DNA of 64,000 nt from NCBI RefSeq assembly GCF_900111005.1, contig NZ_FOFV01000029.1:1-64000 (forward strand), in the 5' to 3' direction. The stretch's first letter is position 1, and the number at the start of each line of letters is the position of its first letter. Both the position numbers and the translations under genes were made by a program. The notes below the pieces were generated by a model that saw only the letters and a list, made by a program, of their open reading frames with translations, ran no database searches and was not told the DNA's origin. Shown here in pieces: positions 56,030 to 64,000 of the stretch. The stretch is from Lentzea albida. GTDB taxonomy: Bacteria > Actinomycetota > Actinomycetes > Mycobacteriales > Pseudonocardiaceae.

Positions 56030-56070
56030 GCGGTGGGAGTGGGAGTAGCGGCTACTCCCACTCCCACCGC
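56030..56070. repeat. 41-bp near-perfect palindrome over the 3' end of the regulator gene
   Basis: 20-bp arms 56030-56049 and 56051-56070 are perfectly complementary around a single G. The right arm encodes the last residues RWEWE and the stop of the gene at 56052. The transcript would fold into a hairpin starting inside the coding sequence, likely acting as its terminator. Confidence 0.85.
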
Positions 56071-56933
56071 ACTCCATAGATCCCGGGCTTCGAGTTCCGC
56101 ACGTGGATGTGCGTCGAGGCCGTGGTCCCGATCCACAGGTCGTTCAGAGCGGTCTCCGGCTCGTGCAGCGACGGCCGGGCGAACTGGAAGCACCGCGCGG
56201 GCACGGCGTCCGGGTGGAAGCCGATCTGCAGCGTGTAGTCGTTCACGGGGCGCAGGAACCGGCGGTCGCAGACCTCGCTGTCCGCGCCGGGCCTCATCCG
56301 GACCGTGTAGTCGACGAGAGCGGTCTCCCCCGCCCGCAGCATCCGGTCGAAGAGGATCTCCGCGACGAGGAACCCCGTCGAGTCCTCGCTGCGCACCCGC
56401 CCGAGCCGGCACGGCGGCCCCGCCTCGATGGACGGCACGCCGAGGTCCGTGGCGTCGGCCAGCTGGATCGCGAGGAACCGGTCGACACCGTCCTCCAGCG
56501 CCTGGATCACGCCGGTGCAGTGGTTCGACACCTCACGGCGGTCCGGCCCGATCACCTGCCGGTCCTGCACGCTCAGGTACGTCGTCGCCGTCGGCTGCAG
56601 CCGGTCGATCCGCGACATGACCTCACCGAGGTCGGTGGCCCGCGAGTCCCACATGTCCTCCAGGGACAGCGACTGGTCCACCCAGCGCCCGCGCGGCCGC
56701 TTGTCGCCCAGCCGGTCGGTCAGGAAGCCCTCGCCGAGCTCGAGCAGTTCCTCCAGCGCGGCGACGACCTTCAACGACTCGGGGCGCTCCGGGCGGCTGC
56801 GGCCGCGGCGCCAGTAGCTGAGCGTCGAGATGCTCACCTGCATGCCGCGGGCGGCGAGGTGGTGCTGGATGCGCTCGAGACTCAGGCCGCTGTTGTCGAC
56901 GGCTTTCGTCAGCGCCTCCGCGAAATCCACCAC
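56052..56933 (-). CDS. Helix-turn-helix protein, paralogue of the gene at 53687
   Basis: This 293-residue protein is closely similar to the protein at 53687 along its whole length: LSLERIQHHLAARGMQVSIS, TLSYWRRGRSRPERPESL, QVIGPDRREVSNHCTGVIQA and the C-terminal GVRWEWE. GTG 56933 aligns with the start of the paralogue. The N-terminal segment is an XRE-like DNA-binding region; the rest is a conserved domain I cannot name. The duplication brackets the subtilase gene. Confidence 0.8.
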   Translation of the reverse strand: MVDFAEALTKAVDNSGLSLERIQHHLAARGMQVSISTLSYWRRGRSRPERPESLKVVAALEELLELGEGFLTDRLGDKRPRGRWVDQSLSLEDMWDSRATDLGEVMSRIDRLQPTATTYLSVQDRQVIGPDRREVSNHCTGVIQALEDGVDRFLAIQLADATDLGVPSIEAGPPCRLGRVRSEDSTGFLVAEILFDRMLRAGETALVDYTVRMRPGADSEVCDRRFLRPVNDYTLQIGFHPDAVPARCFQFARPSLHEPETALNDLWIGTTASTHIHVRNSKPGIYGVRWEWE

Positions 56934-56997
56934 GGGGACACCGTACGGCCCCGCACCTTCCGCCAACAGGCCCACACGAAGGGTGCCGAGGTCTGTC

Positions 56998-58131
56998 TCA
57001 ATTGGCTCGCAGGCCTCGGCGCCACACCTGGTGCGTCAACGGGACACCCGGCCGGTACGCCAGGTGCGTGATCGACGGTGCGTCCAGAACGTGCAGGTCA
57101 GCCCATGCGCCAGGCCTGATGACGCCGACGTCGTCCCGGCGCAGCGCCTGGGCCCCGCCGGCCGTCGCCGCCCACACCGCCTCCTCGACGGTCATCCTCA
57201 TCTGCAGGACGGCCGTCGTCACGCAGAACGCCATCGACGAGGTGTAGGACGAGCCCGGGTTGCAGTTGCTGGCCAGCGCGACCGTCGCCCCGGCGTCGAG
57301 GAGGGCGCGGGCGGGCGGCAGCGACTGGCGGGTCGAGAGGTCGCAGGCCGGGAGCAGCGTGGCGACGGTGTCCGACGACGCCAGTGCGTCGACGTCGTCC
57401 GCGGACAGGTACGTGCAGTGGTCGACGGACGCGGCGCCGAGCTCGACCGCCAGCCGCACGCCGGGGCCCTCGCCGAGCTGGTTGCCGTGGACGCGCAGGC
57501 CCAGGCCCTTCGCCTTGGCCGCCTCCAGCACCGCCTTCGACTGGTCGTAGTCGAAGGCGCCCTTCTCGCAGAACACGTCCGCCCAGCGCACGAGCGGCGC
57601 GACGGCGTCGAGCATCTCGCCGCGGACCAGGTCGACGTAGGTGTCCGCGTCCTCACCGGGCGGCACGAGGTGGGCGCCGAGGAACGTGACCTCGTCGGCG
57701 TGCTCGGCGGCGATGCGCGCGGAACGCACCTCGTCGGCCACGGTGAGGCCGTACCCGGTCTTGGTCTCGACGAACGTCGTGCCCTGCCTCAACGCCTCCG
57801 CGACGTGCTTGCGCACGACGGCGGCCAGTTCCTCGTCCGTCGCGGCACGGGTCGCGTTGACCGTCACGGCGATGCCGCCCGCGCTGTAGGGCTTGCCGGC
57901 CATGCGGGCGCCGAACTCGGCGGTGCGGTCGCCCGCGAACACCAGGTGGGTGTGGCTGTCGACCCACCCCGGCAGCACCGCGCGGCCCTCGACGTCCACG
58001 CGCTCGTCGGCGGCCGGGGCGGCGGAGGCCGATCCGACCCAGGCGATCTCCTCGCCGTCGACGACCAGCGCGTCCCCGGCGGACTCGCTGTTCGTGGTCA
58101 GCTCACCGATGCCGGTGATCAGCACGCTCAT
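56998..58131 (-). CDS. hutI: Imidazolonepropionase
   Basis: This 377-residue amidohydrolase-fold enzyme opens the ring of 4-imidazolone-5-propionate to N-formimidoyl-glutamate. The metal-binding HxH is in [15 protein letters not shown], with [28 protein letters not shown] and [15 protein letters not shown] following. It is last in the hut operon; its ATG overlaps the hutF stop by four bases. Confidence 0.95.
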   Translation of the reverse strand: MSVLITGIGELTTNSESAGDALVVDGEEIAWVGSASAAPAADERVDVEGRAVLPGWVDSHTHLVFAGDRTAEFGARMAGKPYSAGGIAVTVNATRAATDEELAAVVRKHVAEALRQGTTFVETKTGYGLTVADEVRSARIAAEHADEVTFLGAHLVPPGEDADTYVDLVRGEMLDAVAPLVRWADVFCEKGAFDYDQSKAVLEAAKAKGLGLRVHGNQLGEGPGVRLAVELGAASVDHCTYLSADDVDALASSDTVATLLPACDLSTRQSLPPARALLDAGATVALASNCNPGSSYTSSMAFCVTTAVLQMRMTVEEAVWAATAGGAQALRRDDVGVIRPGAWADLHVLDAPSITHLAYRPGVPLTHQVWRRGLRAN

Positions 58132-59402
58132 GCCCACAGCTCCCCGATCGCGTCCGCCAGCAGCCTGCCGACGTCTCCCAGCGTCTCGTGCGCCCCGCCC
58201 GACGCGACCACCCGGCCGCCGACGACCACGGTGTCCACATCGGACGCCGTCGCGGTCAGCAAGACCTGCTGCGGCAACGATCCCGCAGTGCGCGGGGTCG
58301 TGCAGCTGACCGCGACGAGGTCGCACGGCGCGCCGGCCTCGATGCGTCCGCCGTCCCAGCCGATCGCCGAGTGGCGGGTGGCGGCGCCCAGCAGTTCGGC
58401 CGGCGAGAAACGGCCGCGTTGACCGGTCCGCAACCGCTCGTTGTGCTCCAACGCGCGCGTTTCGAGCAGCGGGTCGATCACCGCGTGCTGGTCGCTGCCC
58501 AGGGACAGCAGGCTGCCCGCGTCGGCCAGTTCGCGCGCGGGGCCGATGCCGTCCGCGAGGTCCGCCTCGGTCGTCGGGCAGAAGCACGCACCGGTACCCG
58601 ACGAGCCCAGCAGAGCGATGTCCTCGGGCGTCAGGTGCGTGGCGTGCACGGCCGTCGTCCGAGGTGACAACGCGCCTGCCTCGTGCAGCAGGCCCGTCGG
58701 CGTCATCCCGTACGCGGCCAGGCAGGCCTCGTTCTCGGCGGGCTGCTCGGACAGGTGCACGTGCAGCGGGGCGTCCGGGAACGCCTGCGCCACCGTCGCG
58801 AGCTCGGCTCGCGGGACGGCGCGGACCGAGTGGATCGCGGCACCGACGCGCATCACCTCGTCGGACTTCAGCTCGGCCACCCGGGACGCCCATGCCTCGG
58901 CGGTGCCGTCGGAGAAGCGTTGCTGCACCTCGTTGACGGGCTGGTCGATGCCGCCCGCGAGGTAACAGGTGTCGAGCAGCGTCAACCGGATCCCGGCGTC
59001 GGACGCCGCCTCGCGCAACGCGTACCCGAACTCGTTCGACCTGTCGTGCACGTAGTGGAACTCGCCCACGGCCGACACGCCCGCGAGCGCCATCTCGGCG
59101 TAGACCGCGCGGGCCAGCCGGTAGTACGACTGCGGGGTGAGGCGCGAGGCCAGCGCGTACATGCCTTCGCGCCACGTCCAGAACGTGCCGCCGCCGTCGT
59201 GCGTCCGCCCCCGCAGCGCGCGGTGGAACGCGTGCGAGTGCGCGTTCGCGAAGCCCGGCACCACGATGCCGTGCAACCGCCGCACACCCAGCGGAATGGT
59301 GTCCACAGTGGACACGGACGAGATCACGCCGTGCTCGACCCTGACGAGGACGCGCTCGGCGAGCCCGGAGGGCAACCAGGCCCGCTCGCACCAGAAGTTC
59401 AT
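58128..59402 (-). CDS. hutF: Formimidoylglutamate deiminase
   Basis: This 424-residue amidohydrolase deiminates N-formimidoyl-glutamate to N-formyl-glutamate. Landmarks are [19 protein letters not shown] (HxH metal site), [30 protein letters not shown] and [16 protein letters not shown]. Its presence sets the five-step hut route via formylglutamate. It overlaps the genes on both sides by four bases (ATGA). Confidence 0.93.
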   Translation of the reverse strand: MNFWCERAWLPSGLAERVLVRVEHGVISSVSTVDTIPLGVRRLHGIVVPGFANAHSHAFHRALRGRTHDGGGTFWTWREGMYALASRLTPQSYYRLARAVYAEMALAGVSAVGEFHYVHDRSNEFGYALREAASDAGIRLTLLDTCYLAGGIDQPVNEVQQRFSDGTAEAWASRVAELKSDEVMRVGAAIHSVRAVPRAELATVAQAFPDAPLHVHLSEQPAENEACLAAYGMTPTGLLHEAGALSPRTTAVHATHLTPEDIALLGSSGTGACFCPTTEADLADGIGPARELADAGSLLSLGSDQHAVIDPLLETRALEHNERLRTGQRGRFSPAELLGAATRHSAIGWDGGRIEAGAPCDLVAVSCTTPRTAGSLPQQVLLTATASDVDTVVVGGRVVASGGAHETLGDVGRLLADAIGELWA

Positions 59403-60568
59403 GACCCGAGGTGTTCGATCGTCGCGGCCAGGGCCTTCACGCCCTCGTCGACGTCGGCCTGCTCGGCGAACTCCTCCGGCGCGTGGCTCACACCGGTGGG
59501 GTTGCGCACGAACAGCATCGCGGTCGGCACGTGCGCCGCGAGGATGCCCGCGTCGTGCCCGGCACCGGTCGGCAGCGCCGGAACACCGCCGAGCGCTGAG
59601 GCGATGTCGTCCCGCAGCCCACTGTCGAAGTGCACTGTGTCGCCGTACGACTCCTCGGTGATCCGCAGCTCGCAGCCCTCCTCCTTGGCGGCCTGGTGGG
59701 CCGCCTCGGAGATCTCCGCGACCATTGCACGGGTACGTGCGTCGTCGCTGTCCCTGGCGTCCAGCCACACGTCCACAGTGGACGCGATGACGTTCGTGCC
59801 ACCGGGGTTGGGGACGAGCCTCCCCACGGTCGCACGCCCGCCACCGCGAGCCGCTTTCCGCGCCGCCAGCACGAGTTGCGAGGCGGGCAGCATCGGGTCG
59901 CGGCGGTCCTCGATCAACGTCGCCCCGGCGTGGTTGCCCTCGCCGGAGAACGTGAAGCGCCACCGGCCGTGCGCGAGGATGCTGCTCGCCACACCGACCG
60001 GCACGGTGAGACCGCGGCCCTGTTCCACATGCAGTTCGACGAACTGACCGATGCGCCTCAACGCCCGCTCGTCACGGCCGACCAGATCGGGGTCGTAGCC
60101 CGCCGCCTTCATGGCCTCGGCCAGCGTCACGCCCTCGGGGTCCTTGAGCCCCAAGGCCTTCTCGGGCGAGATGGCGCCGGTCAGCAGGCGGCTGCCGAGG
60201 CAGGCGACGCCGAACCGGCCGCCTTCCTCCTCGGCGAAGACCGTGATCGCGAACGGTCGTGCGGGCTTGAAGCCGCGAGCCTGCAACAGGTCCACGGCTT
60301 CCAAAGCCGACGTCACGCCGAGCGGTCCGTCGAACGCGCCGCCACCCGGCACGGAGTCCAGGTGGCTGCCGGTGATGAGCGCGTCGTCGCCGCGCTCGCC
60401 CCACCACGCCCAGAGGTTGCCGTTCTGGTCGGTCTCCACGTTGAGACCGCGCCGGACCGCCTGTTCCACGAACCAGTGCCGCAGCTCCAGTTCGGGCTTG
60501 TCGTACCCGTGGCGCGAATAGCCTCCGCGCTTCGAGTCCCTGCCGACGTCCGCGATCTGGTCGAGCAT
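59399..60568 (-). CDS. M20-family amidohydrolase in the hut operon (allantoate amidohydrolase-like)
   Basis: This 389-residue metallo-enzyme has [19 protein letters not shown] (first metal ligands), [28 protein letters not shown] and [12 protein letters not shown]. By sequence it falls with allantoate and N-carbamoyl amino-acid amidohydrolases. In S. coelicolor, as I recall, a gene of this type sits in the same place between hutU and hutF. No HutG deformylase is present in the window, so I infer it removes the formyl group from N-formyl-glutamate. It overlaps hutU by one base. Confidence 0.82.
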   Translation of the reverse strand: MLDQIADVGRDSKRGGYSRHGYDKPELELRHWFVEQAVRRGLNVETDQNGNLWAWWGERGDDALITGSHLDSVPGGGAFDGPLGVTSALEAVDLLQARGFKPARPFAITVFAEEEGGRFGVACLGSRLLTGAISPEKALGLKDPEGVTLAEAMKAAGYDPDLVGRDERALRRIGQFVELHVEQGRGLTVPVGVASSILAHGRWRFTFSGEGNHAGATLIEDRRDPMLPASQLVLAARKAARGGGRATVGRLVPNPGGTNVIASTVDVWLDARDSDDARTRAMVAEISEAAHQAAKEEGCELRITEESYGDTVHFDSGLRDDIASALGGVPALPTGAGHDAGILAAHVPTAMLFVRNPTGVSHAPEEFAEQADVDEGVKALAATIEHLGS

Positions 60569-62211
60569 CAGCCCTCCATCGGAATGCGGACGCCCTTGTC
60601 CGCGGCCACCGTCTTCGCCTCGTCGTACCCGGCGTCCACGTGCCGGATGACGCCCATGCCGGGGTCGTTCGTGAGCACGCGCTCGATCTTCTGCGCGGCC
60701 AGCTCGGTGCCGTCCGCGACCGTGACCTGACCGGCGTGGATCGAGCGGCCGATGCCGACGCCGCCACCGTGGTGGATCGACACCCAGGTCGCGCCCGAAG
60801 CCGTGTTGACCAGGGCGTTCAGCAACGGCCAGTCCGCGATCGCGTCGGAGCCGTCGGCCATCGCCTCGGTCTCGCGGTACGGGGAGGCCACCGAGCCGCA
60901 GTCGAGGTGATCACGGCCGATGACGATCGGCGCGGACAGCTCGCCCGACGCCACCATCTCGTTGAACTTGAGGCCCGCTAGGTGCCGTTCGCCGTAGCCG
61001 AGCCAGCAGATGCGGGCGGGCAGGCCCTGGAACTCGACGCGCTCGCCGGCCATCTTGATCCAGCGGTGCAGCTGCTCGTTCTCCGGGAAGAGCTCCAGGA
61101 TCGCGGCGTCGGTCTTGGCGATGTCGGCGGGGTCGCCGGACAGCGCGGCCCAGCGGAACGGGCCCTTGCCCTCGCAGAACAGCGGGCGGATGTAGGCGGG
61201 CACGAAGCCGGGGAACGCGAACGCGCGGTCGTAGCCGCCGAGCTGCGCCTCACCGCGGATCGAGTTGCCGTAGTCGAACACCTCGGCGCCGCGGTCCAGG
61301 AACCCGACCATCGCCTCGACGTGCGCGGCCATCGACTGGCGGGCGCGCTCGGTGAACTCCTCCGGCTTCGCGGCCGCGTAGTCCTGCCACTCCTCCAGTG
61401 AAACGCCGACGGGCAGGTACGCCAACGGGTCGTGCGCCGACGTCTGGTCCGTGACGATGTCGACGGCGACCTCGCGGCGCAGCAGTTCGGGCAGGATCTC
61501 CGCCGCGTTGCCCACGACACCGACGGACACGGCCTCACCGGCGGTCTTGGCGGCCAGCACGCGCTCGATCGCGGAGTCCAGGTCCTCGGCGATCTCGTCG
61601 AGGTAGCGGGTCTCCAGACGGCGCTGGGCGCGGTGCGGGTCGACCTCGATGCACAGCGCGACGCCCTCGTTCATCGTCACGGCGAGAGGCTGCGCACCGC
61701 CCATGCCCCCCAGTCCGGCCGTGACGGTCAACGTGCCCTTGAGGGTGCCGTTGAAGCGCTTGGTGGCGACGGCGGCGAACGTCTCGAAGGTGCCCTGCAG
61801 GATGCCCTGGGTGCCGATGTAGATCCACGACCCGGCGGTCATCTGCCCGTACATCGTGAGGCCCTCGGCCTCCAGGCGGCGGAACTCGGGCCAGTTCGCC
61901 CAGTCCGGCACCAGGTTCGAGTTCGCGATGAGCACTCGCGGCGCCCACTCGTGCGTGCGCATGACACCGACCGGGCGACCGGACTGCACGAGCAGCGTCT
62001 CGTCGGCCTCGAGGTTCTTCAGCTCGCGGGAGATGGCGTCGAACGACGGCCAGTCGCGCGCGGCCTTGCCCGTGCCGCCGTAGACGACCAGGTCCTCGGG
62101 GCGCTCGGCGACATCCGGGTCGAGGTTGTTGTGGAACATCCGCAACGCGGCCTCGGTCGACCACTGCTTCGCGGACAGCTCGGTTCCTCGATCGGCACGA
62201 ACGGTGGTCAT
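60568..62211 (-). CDS. hutU: Urocanate hydratase
   Basis: This 547-residue enzyme adds water to urocanate using tightly bound NAD. Landmarks are [72 protein letters not shown] (active-site Cys) and [22 protein letters not shown] 62211 overlaps the hutH stop by one base (TGATG); GTG 62214 would add one residue. Confidence 0.96.
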   Translation of the reverse strand: MTTVRADRGTELSAKQWSTEAALRMFHNNLDPDVAERPEDLVVYGGTGKAARDWPSFDAISRELKNLEADETLLVQSGRPVGVMRTHEWAPRVLIANSNLVPDWANWPEFRRLEAEGLTMYGQMTAGSWIYIGTQGILQGTFETFAAVATKRFNGTLKGTLTVTAGLGGMGGAQPLAVTMNEGVALCIEVDPHRAQRRLETRYLDEIAEDLDSAIERVLAAKTAGEAVSVGVVGNAAEILPELLRREVAVDIVTDQTSAHDPLAYLPVGVSLEEWQDYAAAKPEEFTERARQSMAAHVEAMVGFLDRGAEVFDYGNSIRGEAQLGGYDRAFAFPGFVPAYIRPLFCEGKGPFRWAALSGDPADIAKTDAAILELFPENEQLHRWIKMAGERVEFQGLPARICWLGYGERHLAGLKFNEMVASGELSAPIVIGRDHLDCGSVASPYRETEAMADGSDAIADWPLLNALVNTASGATWVSIHHGGGVGIGRSIHAGQVTVADGTELAAQKIERVLTNDPGMGVIRHVDAGYDEAKTVAADKGVRIPMEG

Positions 62212-63716
62212 CACAGGGCTCCACTTCGGATGAGGGCCTCGGCGGCGGCGATCTCGGGCGCGAGGTGGCGGTCGGGGCCGGGCCCCTGGACGGTCTCGCG
62301 CAGCTTCGCCACGGCGGCGGCCGTCGCGGGGGCGGGCTTGAGGGGCGCACGCAGGTCGAGTGCCCGTGCGGCGGTGAGCAGTTCGATGGCCAGCACGGTC
62401 GTCAGACCGTCCACGGCCTTGCGCAGCTTGCGAGCAGCAGACCAGCCCATCGACACGTGGTCCTCCTGCATCGCGGAGGACGGGATGGAGTCGACGGACG
62501 CCGGCACGGCCAGGCGCTTGAGCTCGGACACGATCGCGGCCTGCGTGTACTGGGCGATCATGTGGCCCGAGTCGACGCCGGGGTCGTCGGCGAGGAACGG
62601 CGGCAGCCCGTGCGAGCGCGAGACGTCGAGCATGCGGTCGGTGCGGCGCTCGGCGATCGAGGCCACGTCCGCGAGTGGGATGGCCAGGAAGTCGAGCGCG
62701 TACGCCACGGGCGCGCCGTGGAAGTTGCCGTTGGACTCGACCCGTCCGTCCGCCAGCACGACGGGGTTGTCGATCACGGACGCCAGCTCGCGGTCGGCCA
62801 CCGTCGCCGCGTACGCCACGGTGTCGCGGGCCGCGCCGTGCACCTGCGGTGAGCAGCGCAGCGAGTACGCGTCCTGCACGCGCGTGCAGTCGGGGCCGCG
62901 GTGCGAGGCGACGATCTCGGAGTCCCGCAGGAACGCGAGCATCCGGGCGGCACTGAGGTTCTGGCCGGGGTGCGGGCGCAGCGCGTGCAGTTCGGGCTCG
63001 AACACCCGGTCGGTGCCGAGCAGCGCCTCGACGCTCATCGCGGCGGTGAGGTCGGCGATGTCCAGCAGCCTGGTCAGGTCGGCGATCGCCAGCGACAGCA
63101 TGCCGAGCATGCCGTCGGTGCCGTTGATCAGCGCGAGGCCTTCCTTCTCGGCCAGCTGCACCGGTTCGATGCCGGCGGCTTCGAGGGCTGCCGCGGCGGT
63201 GACGAGTTCGCCGTCCGCGTTGCGGACCATGCCCTCGCCCATCAGCGCGAGCGCGTTGGCGGACAGCGGCGCGAGGTCACCGGAACAGCCCAGCGACCCG
63301 AACTCGTGCACGATCGGCGTGATGCCCGCGTTCAGCATCCCGGCCATCGCGTCCACAGTGGACAGGCGAACGCCGGTGTGGCCGGTGGCGAGCGTGCGCA
63401 GGCGCAGCAGCATCAGCGCCCGCACGACCTCGCGTTCGACCTCGGGCCCGGAACCGGCGGCGTGCGAGCGGATCAGCGACCGCTGCAGCTGGGCACGGCG
63501 GTCCGGCGGGATGTGCCGGACGGCGAGCGCGCCGAACCCGGTCGAGACGCCGTAGGTGGGGCGTTCGGCCGTGGCGAGCTGTTCGATGTGGCCACGGGCG
63601 GTGGTGACCGCCTCACGGGCCGCCGCGGTGATCTCCACCGGGGCGCCGTCGCGGGCGACGGCATGAACGTCCTCGAGGGTCAGAGGCTTCGGACCCAGCT
63701 CCACCGGTTGTCGCAT
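62211..63716 (-). CDS. hutH: Histidine ammonia-lyase
   Basis: This 501-residue enzyme deaminates histidine to urocanate and is first in the hut operon. It has the active-site Tyr in [17 protein letters not shown] and the cofactor-forming segment [20 protein letters not shown]. The latter reads Cys-Ser-Gly where Ala-Ser-Gly is usual for the MIO group. QDAYSLRC, split from [19 protein letters not shown], is also typical. A HutR-like palindrome lies 56 bp upstream. Confidence 0.95.
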   Translation of the reverse strand: MRQPVELGPKPLTLEDVHAVARDGAPVEITAAAREAVTTARGHIEQLATAERPTYGVSTGFGALAVRHIPPDRRAQLQRSLIRSHAAGSGPEVEREVVRALMLLRLRTLATGHTGVRLSTVDAMAGMLNAGITPIVHEFGSLGCSGDLAPLSANALALMGEGMVRNADGELVTAAAALEAAGIEPVQLAEKEGLALINGTDGMLGMLSLAIADLTRLLDIADLTAAMSVEALLGTDRVFEPELHALRPHPGQNLSAARMLAFLRDSEIVASHRGPDCTRVQDAYSLRCSPQVHGAARDTVAYAATVADRELASVIDNPVVLADGRVESNGNFHGAPVAYALDFLAIPLADVASIAERRTDRMLDVSRSHGLPPFLADDPGVDSGHMIAQYTQAAIVSELKRLAVPASVDSIPSSAMQEDHVSMGWSAARKLRKAVDGLTTVLAIELLTAARALDLRAPLKPAPATAAAVAKLRETVQGPGPDRHLAPEIAAAEALIRSGAL

Positions 63717-63728
63717 GCAGACATCAGA

Positions 63729-63762
63729 CCGCTCCGGGGCCGCCTCAGCGACCCCGGAGCGG
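63729..63762. promoter_or_regulatory. GC hairpin upstream of hutH
   Basis: CCGCTCCGGGG and its perfect complement form an 11-bp stem with a 12-nt loop, 13 bp before hutH. It may be the terminator of the gene ending at 63896 or a leader structure of the hut mRNA. Confidence 0.5.
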
Positions 63763-63771
63763 GTGATGGTG

Positions 63772-63785
63772 TCTGGAATGCCAGA
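63772..63785. promoter_or_regulatory. HutR-like operator TCTGGAATGCCAGA
   Basis: The 14-bp palindrome fits the TCTGwwATwCCAGA motif I recall for the IclR-type regulator HutR of Corynebacterium glutamicum in 12 of 14 positions, the two differences being G at W positions. It lies 56 bp before hutH. Confidence 0.6.
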
Positions 63786-63895
63786 CGGACCAGTGGTGTG
63801 GCGCAGAAGGTTGCCGGGGGAATTCGCGGTCAGACGGGTGCCACGAGGCGCCCTGCTGAGCGTGGATCACCTCGCCGGCCTTCTGGGACACACCA

Positions 63896-64000
63896 CTAGA
63901 TGCCCTTGCCGATCCAGCCGGTGTCCGGCCGGTCGACGATCTCGACCTTGTTCACCAGCTCGACCAGTTCGTCGGACCAGGCGCTGGCCGTCGCCGAGAT
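63896..64000 (-). CDS. 3' end of an unidentified gene
   Basis: The frame is open from the window edge to TAG at 63896. The visible 34 residues include SDELVELVNKVEIVDRPDTG and end WIGKGI. It is too short to identify. It points toward the hut operon, 180 bp away. Confidence 0.5.
   Translation of the reverse strand: MSATASAWSDELVELVNKVEIVDRPDTGWIGKGI

Overview
The window is high-GC actinobacterial chromosome, most likely from the Pseudonocardiales (a Lentzea, Saccharothrix or Amycolatopsis type). The evidence is the strong GC third-position bias, the single-chain 2-oxoglutarate decarboxylase/dehydrogenase Kgd, the actinobacterial hut operon with formimidoylglutamate deiminase, an accD1-accA1-fadE type leucine operon, a subtilisin-inhibitor-like protein, and many GTG starts with 4-nt or 1-nt gene overlaps. 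No phage, plasmid or large biosynthetic cluster is visible. Genus assignment is inference.

Layout: 1-1118 is an intact IS481-family element inserted exactly at the stop codon of a large membrane-anchored ligand-binding protein gene (1114-3876, minus). 3976-8641 is a leucine-catabolism operon (methylcrotonyl-CoA carboxylase beta, alpha/biotin, acyl-CoA dehydrogenase). A TetR gene at 10392 carries the same operator as the operon promoter. 11045-14632 holds a phospholipase A2-membrane acyltransferase fusion, a second acyltransferase and an alpha/beta hydrolase. 14685-16453 is a two-component system. 17052-18933 is an erythromycin-esterase-like gene divergent from a double-MerR regulator. 18896-21317 is metX-metY, preceded by a short cysteine-rich leader peptide. 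22400-22984 is a repeat and palindrome region.

22985-25516 is a NrtR-like Nudix regulator divergent from a soluble SPFH protein and a NAD-kinase-like protein. 25448-31256 holds transport, secreted and membrane genes. 31257-31745 is a non-coding array of Y-RNA-like units. Two of these contain a permuted tRNA mimic (T-arm, capped acceptor stem, D-arm, no anticodon arm), and the array lies directly upstream of a TROVE/Ro60 gene (31746-33335). I consider this Ro60/Y-RNA locus the most interesting system here. 34410-36356 is sdaA and gcvH under a single-aptamer glycine riboswitch, and 36583 is alanine dehydrogenase.

37751-39890 is a TetR/MFS efflux pair. 40867-42704 is an ABC-2 transporter. 42844-43480 is a large hairpin plus about eight 54-bp tandem repeats. 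43594-47334 is a fused ABC exporter. 48589-52545 is kgd plus a small DUF6104 gene. 52642-56933 holds an aldo/keto reductase and two paralogous helix-turn-helix proteins bracketing a secreted subtilase. 56998-63716 is a five-gene histidine utilisation operon with a HutR-like box upstream, and the 3' end of a further gene lies at the right edge.
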